From Melaminivora sp034675505 (GTDB taxonomy: Bacteria > Pseudomonadota > Gammaproteobacteria > Burkholderiales > Burkholderiaceae_C): 64,000 bases of DNA. Positions 42,070 to 52,349 of this stretch are shown one piece after another. A program made the translations under genes and the position numbers. The first letter of the stretch is position 1; each line of letters starts with the position of its first letter. The stretch covers positions 62,001-126,000 of the forward strand of contig JAUCDD010000025.1 of the NCBI GenBank assembly GCA_034675505.1. Reading direction: 5' to 3'. The notes below the pieces were generated by a model, which saw only the letters and a program-made list of their open reading frames with translations, was not told the origin of the DNA and ran no database searches.

Positions 42070-42762
42070 TCAGGGCGTCAGTCGCATCGCCAGCTGCTGT
42101 CCCAGCACCGCGGCGGCCTCGTCCCAGGGGGCGTGGACGCCGATTGTAGAAAGGTCGATGGTGCGCAGCCCTGCATAACCACAAGGGTTGATGCGGCCAA
42201 ACGGCTCCAGGTCCATGGCCACGTTCAGCGCCACGCCATGGTAGGTGCAGTGGCGCGAGACCTTGATGCCCAATGCGGCGATCTTGCCCAGGCCGGTGAA
42301 ATCGGGCTCGGGCAGCGCCTCGCCCGCGCGGCGCAGCTGCGGGCGCTGCGCCAGCATGGCGTGGCCGAAGGGGTCCTGCAGCCGCACGTAGATGCCCGGC
42401 GCGCCGGCCACGCGGTGCCCCGTGACGCCGAAATGCGCCAGCGTGCGGATCACCGCCTCCTCGATCCGGTAGACGTATTCCTTGACGTAGTAGCCGGCGC
42501 GCTGCAGGTCGATGAGCGGGTATGCGACCACCTGCCCGGGGCCGTGGTAGGTGACCTGGCCGCCCCGGTTGGTGGCGACGACGGGTATGCTGCCGGGCGC
42601 CAGGACGTGGGCGCTCTTGCCCGCCAGCCCCTGCGTGAACACGGGTTCGTGCTCACAGATCCAGATGGAGTCGGGAGTTTCGGGGGTGCGCCCTGCGGTA
42701 TGGCGCTGCATGGCCTCGCAGGTGGGCGCATAGTCCACGCGGCCGAGGTGGTGCAGCTCCAT
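42070..42762 (-). CDS. lipB: Octanoyltransferase
   Basis: A 230-residue LipB that moves octanoyl from ACP to lipoyl domains. The RGGQVTYHGPGQVVAYPLIDL motif (about 67-87), the catalytic Lys/Cys region GKIAALGIKVSRHCTYHG and NPCGYAGL are present. A longer loop (LQDPFGHAMLAQRPQLRRAGEALPEP) sits between the two halves compared with E. coli. It starts 3 nt after the DUF493 gene. Confidence 0.97.
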   Translation of the reverse strand: MELHHLGRVDYAPTCEAMQRHTAGRTPETPDSIWICEHEPVFTQGLAGKSAHVLAPGSIPVVATNRGGQVTYHGPGQVVAYPLIDLQRAGYYVKEYVYRIEEAVIRTLAHFGVTGHRVAGAPGIYVRLQDPFGHAMLAQRPQLRRAGEALPEPDFTGLGKIAALGIKVSRHCTYHGVALNVAMDLEPFGRINPCGYAGLRTIDLSTIGVHAPWDEAAAVLGQQLAMRLTP

Positions 42763-42765
42763 GGC

Positions 42766-43071
42766 CTACAGGACGACCTTGACCAGGGGGTGGCTGCTGA
42801 GTGCGCGGTACAGCCCGTCCAGCTGCTCGCGGCTGGTGGCGGTGATGGTGATGGTGATGCCCTGGTAGTTGCCGGCGCGGCTGTCGCGCAGCTCCACCGT
42901 GGACTCGTCGAATTGCGGGTCGAACTGGCGCGCCAGCGCGACGATGGCGGCCACGAAGCCGGCTTCCTTGGCGCCCATGACCTTGATGGGAAAGCGCGAG
43001 GGATACTCGATCAGCGAGTCCTTGCGCGGGTCGGCGCCGGCCGCGCCTGCGGGTGGGGAAGGAGGGTTCAT
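42766..43071 (-). CDS. ybeD: DUF493 (YbeD-like) protein
   Basis: A 101-residue ACT-like DUF493 protein (IEYPSRFPIKVMGAKEAGFVAAIVALA ... GNYQGITITITATSREQLDGLYRALSSHPLVKVVL), always next to lipB in many proteobacteria and of unknown function. ATG 43071 was chosen over an upstream start at 43101 because a GGAGG-like site is poor there and homologues lack the extra residues. Confidence 0.93.
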   Translation of the reverse strand: MNPPSPPAGAAGADPRKDSLIEYPSRFPIKVMGAKEAGFVAAIVALARQFDPQFDESTVELRDSRAGNYQGITITITATSREQLDGLYRALSSHPLVKVVL

Positions 43072-43137
43072 GGGTTTCCTGGTGGTGCCGCCGCGCAACA
43101 CGGAGGCCGGGCAAGATAATGCACCCGGGATCGGTCG

Positions 43138-43168
43138 TTGCAGACGCGCCGGGGTTTGTACTTATAAT
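43138..43168 (+). promoter_or_regulatory. Candidate promoter of the atp operon
   Basis: A perfect TATAAT (43163-43168) about 50 nt upstream of atpI, with TTGCAG (43138-43143) at a long 19-bp spacing. It faces away from the lip operon. Confidence 0.55.
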
Positions 43169-43218
43169 GCGAGGCTTTGCGAGAAGTTCCGCGCTGACGT
43201 GTAGGAGTGATCCGGCAG

Positions 43219-43686
43219 ATGAAGTCAGTGGACTGGAAGGAAGAATCTGAGGGCCATGAGGATGACTTCAAGGCCCTGAGCGCGCAGGAAGCCGCGCAGT
43301 GGCGCCAGCGCCACCCGCTGCTCTCGCCCTGGCGCATCGTGGCCGTGCAGGCCCTGGCCGCAGTCCTGGTGGCGCTGGTGGCCTGGTGGTGGGGCGGCAG
43401 CACCCGCATCGGTTGGTCCGCCGGCTACGGTGGCCTGGCGGTGGTGCTGCCCGCAGCGTTGCTGGCGCGCGGCATGCACCGCCAGCGCGCATCCGCCGGG
43501 GCGGCGATGGCGGCCCTGATGGGGTGGGAGTTGGTCAAGATTGCTCTGACCGTCGCCATGCTGGCGGCGGCGCCCAGGCTGGTGCCGGGCCTGAGCTGGC
43601 TGGCGCTGCTGGCCGGCATGGTGGTGGTGATGAAAACGTACTGGATCGCGCTGCTGGCGCGTCCCGGTGTCCGAAAAACCGTTTGA
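43219..43686 (+). CDS. atpI: ATP synthase assembly protein subunit I
   Basis: A 155-residue AtpI with about four transmembrane helices; it helps assemble the c-ring. The segment GMHRQRASAGAAMAALMGWELVKIALTVAML is family-like. ATG 43219 was chosen over GTG 43207 because AGGAG (43203-43207) overlaps the GTG. It heads the atp operon. Confidence 0.85.
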   Translation: MKSVDWKEESEGHEDDFKALSAQEAAQWRQRHPLLSPWRIVAVQALAAVLVALVAWWWGGSTRIGWSAGYGGLAVVLPAALLARGMHRQRASAGAAMAALMGWELVKIALTVAMLAAAPRLVPGLSWLALLAGMVVVMKTYWIALLARPGVRKTV

Positions 43687-43707
43687 CATTGAGAGAAGAG
43701 TTGCCCG

Positions 43708-44571
43708 ATGGCCGCAGATGCGAACGCCCCGACTGCAAGTGAATACATCGTTCACCACCTGCAGCACCTGCAAAACGTCAAGCAGGGTTTCATCGTCGAT
43801 TTCTCGGTGGTCAACATCGACTCCATCGTCGTCGGCATCCTGCTGGGTGCGCTGATGCTGCTGGTGTTCTGGTCGGCTGCGCGCAAGGCCACGTCCGGCG
43901 TACCCGGGCGCTTCCAGGCCGCCGTCGAGATCATGGTCGAGATGGTGGACAACCAGGCCAAGGCCAGCATCCACAACGCCCAGAGCCGCAAGTTCATCGC
44001 CCCGCTGGCGCTCACCGTGTTCGTCTGGATTTTCCTGATGAACGCCATGGACATGCTGCCCGTGGACCTGCTGCCCGTGCTGTGGCAGGGCGCCACCGGC
44101 GACCACCACGCCGTGCTGCGCGTCGTGCCCACGGCCGACCTGTCGACCACGCTGGGCCTGTCCACTGCCGTGTTGCTGCTGTGCTTCTACTACAGCATCA
44201 AGGTCAAGGGCCTGGGCGGCTGGATCCACGAGCTGTTCACGGCGCCGTTCGGCACCAGCAAGAACCCCCTCTTTGCCGCCATTCTGGGCGTGGTGAACTT
44301 CGCCATGCAGATCATCGAATACGTTGCCAAGACGGTCTCGCACGGCATGCGACTGTTCGGCAACATGTACGCTGGTGAGCTGGTGTTCATGCTGATCGCC
44401 CTGATGGGCGGCGCGGCTGCCATGTCGCTCTCCGGTGTGTTGCTCCCCGTGGGGCACATCATTGCGGGCTCCATCTGGGCGATCTTCCACATCCTGATCA
44501 TCACCCTGCAGGCCTTCATTTTCATGATGCTGGCGCTGATCTACCTCGGCCAGGCGCATGACGCTCACTGA
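43708..44571 (+). CDS. atpB: ATP synthase subunit a
   Basis: A 287-residue F0 subunit a. The essential Arg is in GMRLFGNMYAGELVFMLIAL, and a C-terminal helix has LQAFIFMMLALIYLGQAHDAH, giving the proton half-channels with the c-ring. The Gln opposite the Arg is in the last helix. Confidence 0.98.
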   Translation: MAADANAPTASEYIVHHLQHLQNVKQGFIVDFSVVNIDSIVVGILLGALMLLVFWSAARKATSGVPGRFQAAVEIMVEMVDNQAKASIHNAQSRKFIAPLALTVFVWIFLMNAMDMLPVDLLPVLWQGATGDHHAVLRVVPTADLSTTLGLSTAVLLLCFYYSIKVKGLGGWIHELFTAPFGTSKNPLFAAILGVVNFAMQIIEYVAKTVSHGMRLFGNMYAGELVFMLIALMGGAAAMSLSGVLLPVGHIIAGSIWAIFHILIITLQAFIFMMLALIYLGQAHDAH

Positions 44572-44574
44572 GAC

Positions 44575-44640
44575 TGAGCTTTTTCCTTCCCGTTTCCCTT
44601 TTCCCTTCAACTTTTCTTTCTTTTCATCCTAGGAGTCATC
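44575..44640 (+). promoter_or_regulatory. Pyrimidine-rich leader before atpE
   Basis: The 60 nt before the atpE ATG are almost all T and C (TTTTTCCTTCCCGTTTCCC and onward), ending AGGAGTCATC as ribosome-binding site. Such U/C-rich leaders bind S1 and raise translation; E. coli atpE has a comparable enhancer. Confidence 0.6.
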
Positions 44641-44889
44641 ATGGAAAACATTCTCGGCCTCGTCGCTCTGGCTTGTGGTTTGATCGTCGGCCTGGGCGCC
44701 ATCGGCGCCTCCATCGGCATCGCCTTGATGGGCGGCAAGTTCCTGGAAGCTTCGGCCCGCCAGCCCGAGCTGATCAACGAACTGCAGACCAAGATGTTCA
44801 TTCTGGCCGGCCTGATCGACGCGGCCTTCCTGATCGGCGTGGCCATCGCGCTGCTGTTCGCCTTCGCCAACCCCTTCGTCCTGGCTTAA
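44641..44889 (+). CDS. atpE: ATP synthase subunit c
   Basis: An 82-residue c-ring subunit with two helices. The essential carboxylate is Asp in GLIDAAFLIGVAIAL (about 61), and the loop is ARQPE. The Na-binding residues of sodium synthases are absent, so it is proton-driven. A TCCTAGGAG leader and strong pyrimidine tract support high translation. Confidence 0.98.
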   Translation: MENILGLVALACGLIVGLGAIGASIGIALMGGKFLEASARQPELINELQTKMFILAGLIDAAFLIGVAIALLFAFANPFVLA

Positions 44890-44926
44890 AGCGCTCCTTC
44901 AACGCCCCGAATAGAAAGGTGTTGCC

Positions 44927-45397
44927 GTGAGTATCAACGCGACCCTGTTCGTTCAAGCCATCGTCTTTTTGATCCTGGTGTGGTTCACGATGACCTTCGT
45001 GTGGCCCCCGATCGCCAAGGCGCTGGATGAGCGAGCCATGAAAATCGCCGATGGTCTCGCCGCTGCCGACCGTGCCAAGACCGAGCTTGCCGCCGCCGAC
45101 CAGCGCGTCAAGCAGGAACTGGCCGCCGCCAGCAACGAAACCGCGACCCGCCTGGCCGACGCCGAGCGCCGCGCCCAGGCCATCATCGAAGAGGCCAAGG
45201 CGCGCGCGTCCGACGAAGGCAACAAGATCGTCGCCGCCGCCCGTGCCGAAGCCGAGCAACAGGCCGTGCAGGCGCGCGAAGCCCTGCGCGAGCAGGTGGC
45301 AGCGCTGGCCGTCAAGGGCGCCGAACAGATCCTGCGCCGCGAAGTCAACGCCGGCGTACACGCCGATCTGCTCAACCGCCTCAAGACCGAGCTGTAA
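44927..45397 (+). CDS. atpF: ATP synthase subunit b
   Basis: A 156-residue b subunit with an N-terminal membrane helix (FVQAIVFLILVWFTMTFVWPPI) and a long charged stalk helix. The start is GTG 44927 (MSINATL), preceded by AGAAAGGTG; no ATG lies in a suitable position. Confidence 0.97.
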   Translation: MSINATLFVQAIVFLILVWFTMTFVWPPIAKALDERAMKIADGLAAADRAKTELAAADQRVKQELAAASNETATRLADAERRAQAIIEEAKARASDEGNKIVAAARAEAEQQAVQAREALREQVAALAVKGAEQILRREVNAGVHADLLNRLKTEL

Positions 45398-45413
45398 GGC
45401 CAGGAGCAATTCA

Positions 45414-45962
45414 ATGGCAGAACTCGCCACCATTGCCCGCCCTTACGCCGAAGCGCTGTACCAGGCTTGTGCTGACGCCCAGAGTGGCGGCGCCGACCTG
45501 AACGGCGCCACCGTCTGGGTGGACGAGTTGGCGGCGATCGCCGCCAACCCCGACCTGCGCCAGCTGGCCGACAACCCCAAGGTGTCGGCCGCGCAGGTAT
45601 TCGATGTGATCACGGGCGTGGCGCGTGCGCCGCTGCCCGGGCAGGCCAGGAATTTCCTGCGCACCGTGATCGACAACGGCCGCGTGCAGGCGCTGCCCGA
45701 AATCGCCGAGCAATTTCGCGCCCTGGTCAACCGGAAGAACGGCTCCTCGGACGCCGTGGTCCACAGCGCCTTCCCGATCGATGCAGCGGCACTGGCCGAA
45801 TTGGGCGAGGCGCTGCAAAAGCGCTTTGGCCGCAAGCTGAACCTGTCGGTGCAGGTGGACGAATCCCTGATCGGCGGCGTGCGCGTGGTAGTCGGCGACG
45901 AGGTGCTGGACACCTCGGTGCAGGCCCGCCTGGAACAAATGAAAGCGGCCCTCACGGCCTGA
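45414..45962 (+). CDS. atpH: ATP synthase subunit delta
   Basis: A 182-residue delta subunit (ELATIARPYAEALYQACADAQ, C-terminal SVQVDESLIGGVRVVVGDEVLDTSVQARLEQMK) forming the top of the stator. Starts 16 nt after atpF with CAGGAGC upstream. Confidence 0.97.
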   Translation: MAELATIARPYAEALYQACADAQSGGADLNGATVWVDELAAIAANPDLRQLADNPKVSAAQVFDVITGVARAPLPGQARNFLRTVIDNGRVQALPEIAEQFRALVNRKNGSSDAVVHSAFPIDAAALAELGEALQKRFGRKLNLSVQVDESLIGGVRVVVGDEVLDTSVQARLEQMKAALTA

Positions 45963-46008
45963 CGCGGCCGGAGGTTTCGGCCATTTAAGGAAAGAGAAGG
46001 AAAGAGTC

Positions 46009-47568
<1,560 letters not shown>

Positions 47569-47586
47569 ACCGGACGAGGAGCCATC

Positions 47587-48456
47587 ATGGCAGCAGGCAA
47601 GGAAATACGCGGCAAGATCAAATCGGTGGAGAACACCAAGAAGATCACCAAGGCCATGGAAATGGTGGCCGCGTCCAAGATGCGCAAGGCGCAGGACCGC
47701 ATGCGCGCCGCCCGACCCTATGCCGAGAAGGTGCGTCAGATTGCCGCCCACCTCGGCCAGGCCAACCCGGAGTACGTGCACCCGTTCATGCGGGTGAACG
47801 ACGCCAAGGTGGCCGGCGTCATCGTGGTGACGACCGACAAGGGCCTGTGCGGCGGCATGAACACCAACGTGCTGCGCGCCGTGACGACCAAGCTGCGCGA
47901 GCTGCAGGGCGCCGGCGTGCAGACGCAGGCGGTGGCGATCGGCAACAAGGGCTTCGGCTTCCTGAACCGCATCGGCGCGCAGGTGGTGGCGCACGCCACC
48001 GGCCTGGGCGACACGCCGCACCTGGAGCGCCTCATCGGCCCCGTGAAGGTGCTGCTGGACGCCTACGCCGAGGGCAAGATCAACGCCGTGTACCTCTCCT
48101 ACACCAAGTTCATCAACACGATGAAGCAGGAGTCGGTGGTCGAGCAGCTATTGCCGCTGTCGTCCGAGCACATGCACGCAGGCAAGACCAGCGGCGTGAG
48201 CTGGGACTACATCTACGAGCCCGACGCGCAAAGCGTGATCGACGAGTTGCTGGTGCGCTATGTCGAGTCGCTGATCTACCAGGCCGTGGCCGAGAACATG
48301 GCCAGCGAGCAGTCCGCGCGCATGGTCGCCATGAAGGCCGCCACGGACAACGCTGGCAGCGTGATCAACGAGCTCAAGCTGGTCTACAACAAGACCCGCC
48401 AGGCTGCGATCACCAAGGAACTGTCCGAGATCGTCGCCGGGGCGGCAGCCGTCTGA
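47587..48456 (+). CDS. atpG: ATP synthase subunit gamma
   Basis: A 289-residue gamma subunit, the central rotating shaft: MAAGKEIRGKIKSVENTKKITKAMEMVAASKMRKAQ at the N-terminus and ARMVAMKAATDNAGSVINELKLVYNKTRQAAITKELSEIVAGAAA at the C-terminus form the coiled coil. AGGAGCCATC precedes the ATG. Confidence 0.99.
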   Translation: MAAGKEIRGKIKSVENTKKITKAMEMVAASKMRKAQDRMRAARPYAEKVRQIAAHLGQANPEYVHPFMRVNDAKVAGVIVVTTDKGLCGGMNTNVLRAVTTKLRELQGAGVQTQAVAIGNKGFGFLNRIGAQVVAHATGLGDTPHLERLIGPVKVLLDAYAEGKINAVYLSYTKFINTMKQESVVEQLLPLSSEHMHAGKTSGVSWDYIYEPDAQSVIDELLVRYVESLIYQAVAENMASEQSARMVAMKAATDNAGSVINELKLVYNKTRQAAITKELSEIVAGAAAV

Positions 48457-48501
48457 CGGCCGCAGCCCACCACCGGTTTCACACAATTTTTGGAGCAAAC
48501 A

Positions 48502-49935
48502 ATGGCTCAAGAGAACATGCAGACTAGCGCCAGCGCACAGGGCAAGATCGTCCAGTGCATCGGCGCCGTGGTGGACGTGGAGTTCCCGCGCGACGAGATG
48601 CCCAAGGTGTACGACGCCTTGAAGCTGGAGGGCTCGCCCCTGACGCTGGAAGTGCAGCAGCAGCTGGGCGACGGCATCGTGCGCACCATTGCGCTGGGCT
48701 CGTCCGACGGCCTGAAGCGCGGCCTGATGGTGACCAACACCGGCAACCCCATCACCGTGCCCGTGGGCAAGGCGACGCTGGGCCGCATCATGGACGTGCT
48801 GGGCACGCCCATCGACGAGCGCGGCCCCGTGGACCAGGCGCTCACCGCCTCCATCCACCGCAAGGCCCCGGCCTATGACGAGCTGTCGCCCTCGCAGGAG
48901 CTGCTGGAAACCGGCATCAAGGTGATCGACCTGGTGTGCCCGTTCGCCAAGGGCGGCAAGGTGGGCCTGTTCGGTGGCGCCGGCGTGGGCAAGACCGTGA
49001 ACATGATGGAGCTCATCAACAACATCGCCAAGGCGCACTCGGGCCTGTCCGTGTTCGCCGGCGTGGGTGAGCGTACGCGCGAGGGCAACGACTTCTATCA
49101 CGAGATGGCCGACTCCGGCGTGGTGAACCTGGAGAACCTGGGCGAGTCCAAGGTGGCCATGGTCTACGGCCAGATGAACGAGCCCCCGGGCAACCGCCTG
49201 CGCGTAGCGCTGACGGGCCTCACCATCGCCGAGTCGTTCCGCGACGAAGGCCGCGACGTGCTGTTCTTCGTGGACAACATCTACCGCTACACCCTGGCCG
49301 GTACCGAAGTGTCCGCCCTGCTGGGCCGCATGCCCTCCGCCGTGGGCTACCAGCCCACGCTGGCCGAGGAAATGGGCCGCCTGCAAGAGCGCATCACTTC
49401 CACCAAGGTCGGCTCGATCACCTCGATCCAGGCCGTGTACGTGCCTGCGGACGACTTGACCGACCCCTCGCCCGCCACGACGTTTGCCCACCTGGACTCC
49501 ACCGTGGTGCTGTCGCGCGACATCGCCGCCCTGGGCATCTACCCCGCCGTGGACCCGCTGGACTCCACCAGCCGCCAGCTCGACCCGCAGGTCGTGGGCG
49601 AGGAGCACTACCAGGTCGCCCGCCAGGTGCAGGGCACGCTGCAGCGCTACAAGGAACTGCGCGACATCATCGCCATCCTGGGCATGGACGAGCTGGCCCC
49701 CGAGGACAAGCTGACCGTGGCCCGCGCGCGCAAGATCCAGCGTTTCCTGTCGCAGCCGTTCCACGTGGCCGAGGTGTTCACCGGCTCGCCGGGCAAGTAC
49801 GTGCCGCTGTCGGAAACCATCCGCGGCTTCAAGATGATCGCCAACGGCGAGTGCGACCACCTGCCCGAGCAGGCCTTCTACATGGTCGGCACCATCGACG
49901 AAGCCTTCGAGAAGGCCAAGAAGCTGGCCGCCTGA
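48502..49935 (+). CDS. atpD: ATP synthase subunit beta
   Basis: A 477-residue catalytic beta subunit. P-loop GGAGVGKT (about 155-162), the catalytic GERTREGND Glu, and the Walker B LFFVDNIYRYT are clear. ATG 48502 was preferred to an in-frame TTG at 48490, because TTGGAGC serves as the ribosome-binding site. Confidence 0.99.
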   Translation: MAQENMQTSASAQGKIVQCIGAVVDVEFPRDEMPKVYDALKLEGSPLTLEVQQQLGDGIVRTIALGSSDGLKRGLMVTNTGNPITVPVGKATLGRIMDVLGTPIDERGPVDQALTASIHRKAPAYDELSPSQELLETGIKVIDLVCPFAKGGKVGLFGGAGVGKTVNMMELINNIAKAHSGLSVFAGVGERTREGNDFYHEMADSGVVNLENLGESKVAMVYGQMNEPPGNRLRVALTGLTIAESFRDEGRDVLFFVDNIYRYTLAGTEVSALLGRMPSAVGYQPTLAEEMGRLQERITSTKVGSITSIQAVYVPADDLTDPSPATTFAHLDSTVVLSRDIAALGIYPAVDPLDSTSRQLDPQVVGEEHYQVARQVQGTLQRYKELRDIIAILGMDELAPEDKLTVARARKIQRFLSQPFHVAEVFTGSPGKYVPLSETIRGFKMIANGECDHLPEQAFYMVGTIDEAFEKAKKLAA

Positions 49936-50026
49936 TGCCCGGGCCAGGCGGGCCGGGCGCAAACCGCGCCTTGCCCGCTGGCCGTGCCCAGCCCAGCTTC
50001 AACCCTTTGTCAGAACGAGGCCCCAG

Positions 50027-50443
50027 ATGAACACCATCCACGTTGATGTGGTCAGCGCCGAGGAGTCCATCTTCTCCGGTGAGGCGCGCTTCGTCGCGCT
50101 GCCCGGCGAGGCCGGCGAGCTCGGCATCTATCCGCGCCACACCCCGCTGATCACCCGCATCAAGCCCGGCGCGGTGCGCATCGAGCTGCCGGGCGGCAGC
50201 GAAGAATTCGTCTTTGTCGCCGGCGGCATCCTGGAAGTGCAGCCGGACCGCGTCACGGTGCTCTCCGACACCGCCATCCGCGGCAAGGACCTGGACGACC
50301 AGAAAGCACAGGCCGCCAAGCAGGCTGCCGAGCAGGCGCTGAAGAACGCCAAGAGCGAACTGGACCTGGCGCGTGCGCAGTCCGAGCTGGCCATCATGGC
50401 CGCGCAGCTGGCCGCGCTGCGGCGCTTCCGCGAGAAGCGCTGA
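50027..50443 (+). CDS. atpC: ATP synthase subunit epsilon
   Basis: A 138-residue epsilon subunit with N-terminal beta sandwich (IHVDVVSAEESIFSGEARFVALPGEAGELGIYPRHTPLITRIKPG) and C-terminal two-helix regulatory part. Starts 91 nt after atpD and closes the operon. Confidence 0.98.
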   Translation: MNTIHVDVVSAEESIFSGEARFVALPGEAGELGIYPRHTPLITRIKPGAVRIELPGGSEEFVFVAGGILEVQPDRVTVLSDTAIRGKDLDDQKAQAAKQAAEQALKNAKSELDLARAQSELAIMAAQLAALRRFREKR

Positions 50444-50518
50444 CAGAATTTGAGAGACGGGCGTTGTGCATGGGACGTGAAAGCCTCGCAAAACGCTGGA
50501 CGCTCGACGCACACTAAG

Positions 50519-50543
50519 AAAACCGCCTTCGGGCGGTTTTTTT
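50519..50543 (+). terminator. Rho-independent terminator of the atp operon
   Basis: Stem AAAACCGCC/GGCGGTTTT-type hairpin with TTCG tetraloop followed by TTTTTTT, 75 nt after atpC. Confidence 0.95.
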
Positions 50544-50998
50544 ATTTCACACTGGCATCGATCAGTGCTGCATGTCGCTCGTCTGCGTCGGGGGCCAAAT
50601 GCAGCAGGTTCGCCGATCACTTGCCTGTTCCACGATACGGCGCATCGAACCATCCGGGATCGAGACGCACACGGTAGTGCACCGGGCAGGATGCCTCAAA
50701 TGGCGCACCCTTCTGGTCTATCACTGCGCCTGACGCTGCGGGAGCGCCGCTGGCCGCCACAGCGCGCGTGCCACTATGGTCCATTCGCGTGCCGGTATTC
50801 GGCGGCCAATCGGGCATACAGGCGGCCTTCCGGGGAAGGGATGCTAACCTGATGGGTGGCTGCAGGCCCGCACAAGCGGTGTGCGGCTTGGCAAGGCGGT
50901 TTCAAGGTTCACCAAGGACGTGAACAGACAACGAGCGAGCAGGCGTTTTCAGCGTGCCCGGGGATGAAAAAAACGATGGCCCCGCATGAGCCACCCGG
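50544..50998. other. Gene-poor strip after atpC
   Basis: No confident gene. A minus-strand short frame (50617-50817) is listed separately. Composition looks a little less GC-rich than the flanking operons by eye. A second minus frame just upstream of the short frame reads SIPSPEGRLYARLAAEYRHANGP before a stop, suggesting a decayed gene. Confidence 0.5.
50617..50817 (-). CDS. Small hypothetical protein, possibly remnant
   Basis: A 66-residue frame ending in PFEASCPVHYRVRLDPGWFDAPYRGTGK. The protein matches no family known to me. The upstream half in another frame (EGRLYARLAAEYRHANG) reads protein-like, so this may be the 3' part of a gene broken by a frameshift near 50790. No ribosome-binding site is evident. 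Listed with low confidence. Confidence 0.3.
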   Translation of the reverse strand: MPDWPPNTGTRMDHSGTRAVAASGAPAASGAVIDQKGAPFEASCPVHYRVRLDPGWFDAPYRGTGK

Positions 50999-51382
50999 TC
51001 ACGCCGGCTCCCGCTGCGCAAAGACCTCCTTGGCGGCCAATAGCCCGTTAAGTGCAGCCGGAAAGCCCGCATAGACAGCCATCTGCATGATGGATTCGAC
51101 GACCTCCGTGCGGCTCACACCCACATTGAGCGCGCCGTGGATATGCACCTTGAGTTGAGGCGTTGCATTGCCCAGCGCGGTAAGGGCCGCAACCACGGCG
51201 ATCTCCCGGCTTTTCAGATCCAGGCTTGGCCGCGAATAAATGTCTCCGAATGGAAACTCGATCAGGTAGCGGGCGAAGTCTGGCGCTATGTCTTTCAGGC
51301 TTTCCAGCACATGCTCGCCGGCTTGCCCATCAATTTCCTTCAGCTTCGCGAGTCCGCGTTCGTAGCGATCCTGGGTGTTCAT
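50999..51382 (-). CDS. Carboxymuconolactone-decarboxylase-family (AhpD-like) protein
   Basis: A 127-residue CMD-domain protein (YERGLAKLKEIDGQAGEHVLESLKDIAPDFARYLIEFPFGDIYSRPSLDLKSREIAVVAALTALGN, then HIHGALNVGVSRTEVVESIMQMAVYAGFPAA). It resembles PcaC and lacks the CxxC redox pair of AhpD, so peroxide reduction is unlikely. Its ATG lies inside the merR frame (53-bp overlap), with AAGGAG six bases upstream. It is probably controlled by the adjoining MerR regulator. Confidence 0.88.
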   Translation of the reverse strand: MNTQDRYERGLAKLKEIDGQAGEHVLESLKDIAPDFARYLIEFPFGDIYSRPSLDLKSREIAVVAALTALGNATPQLKVHIHGALNVGVSRTEVVESIMQMAVYAGFPAALNGLLAAKEVFAQREPA

Positions 51383-51785
51383 CGGCAGCTCCTTGGGTCA
51401 TAAGCGAGTTCAGCGCCAGGGACTGTTCCATCGATCGGTAATGCTCGATCTTGGTCCGCAAAACGGTTGCGGATTGGCTCAGCGCCTCGACTTCCGCGAG
51501 AACATCCACCAAGTGCTCTTCCAGCATCTGGCGACGATCCTGCACCGTCGTGTCCCCAGCGCCGCGTAACTTTGCAAACGCCTGCATCTTGCCGATAGGC
51601 ATATGCGTCGTTCGCAAACGCAGCAGGAATTCGATCCAGGCCACATCCGATGTCGTATAGCGCCGCTGACCCCCAGCTGCACGACCGACCGGGGCGATCA
51701 GCCCGATGCGCTCGTAGTAGCGAAGGGTATGGCCCGTCAGGCCCGTGCGCTTGGCCACATCTTCAATGGTCAGAAGGGATTCCAT
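51330..51785 (-). CDS. MerR-family transcriptional regulator
   Basis: A 151-residue MerR regulator: winged helix LTIEDVAKRTGLTGHTLRYYERIGLIAPVGRAAGGQRRYTTSDVAWIEFLLRLR (about 5-60), then a dimerising helix and a C-terminal tail without conserved metal cysteines. It therefore probably senses a small organic or redox signal rather than a metal. Its 3' end overlaps the CMD gene by 53 bp. The promoter upstream has the 19-bp spacer used by MerR activators. Confidence 0.92.
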   Translation of the reverse strand: MESLLTIEDVAKRTGLTGHTLRYYERIGLIAPVGRAAGGQRRYTTSDVAWIEFLLRLRTTHMPIGKMQAFAKLRGAGDTTVQDRRQMLEEHLVDVLAEVEALSQSATVLRTKIEHYRSMEQSLALNSLMTQGAADEHPGSLRTRTREAEGN

Positions 51786-51791
51786 GGGTTG

Positions 51792-51822
51792 ATCCTAGAA
51801 GTTGGAGTGCGCTCTAAGTCAA
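51792..51822 (-). promoter_or_regulatory. MerR-type promoter with 19-bp spacer and dyad operator
   Basis: On the minus strand TTGACT (51817-51822), 19-bp spacer, TAGGAT (51792-51797). The spacer holds an imperfect dyad, ACTTAGAGCG/CACTCCAACT, centred between the boxes. A long spacer with a central dyad is the mark of MerR-activated promoters. Confidence 0.75.
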
Positions 51823-52258
51823 CAACTTTATGGCGGATGCAGAAGCGCACAAACTTGCCGTTGAATGGCCGCGCAACCCATCAAGGGCCCCAGGCGGGGC
51901 AACCCTTGGTGCAAGGCAGCAAGAAGCGGCCGCAGCCGGCGTTGCCCGCTTGCCCAAGCCGCGAGCATGGGCTGCGGCAGGCGCCCTGGCTGCGGCCATT
52001 TGCTGCCTCGCGGGCAGGATGAAGATCATGGACAGGCTCGAAGCCAGTCATTGGGCTGCTTGAGCCTTCGCTGCCTCGCCATGGCGGAAAGAACTGGGCA
52101 ACCGACATTTTTCAGCCCTGAGCCGAGGAAAGCGTAGGCGCCTGGCCGACAGGGGGATGCGCCGCCGCACCAGGGCGGGCGCGCGGCGGGCGCCATTAGC
52201 ATGAGGCATGGCCCTGCAACTGCACTCACCGACTTTGGCGGCACTGGCGCGGCGCTCT
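51823..52258. other. Gene-free stretch before the repair operon
   Basis: About 430 bp without a supported gene. Short open frames have no ribosome-binding site or recognisable family. A repeat copy follows at 52259-52318. Confidence 0.5.
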
Positions 52259-52318
52259 GATTTGGATAGCAAACCACGCTTACCCCACGCCGGCCTGAAG
52301 CCCGCAGGGCTTGAATTG
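52259..52318. repeat. Dispersed repeat, copy (plus orientation)
   Basis: TTTGGATAGCAAACCACGC followed by CCCACGCCGGCCTGAAGCC and a GGCTTGAATTGG end. It lies about 30 nt upstream of the exonuclease start. Confidence 0.5.
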
Positions 52319-52349
52319 GCTGCCGCCGGGGCGGTGCGCTGAGCTGAGC

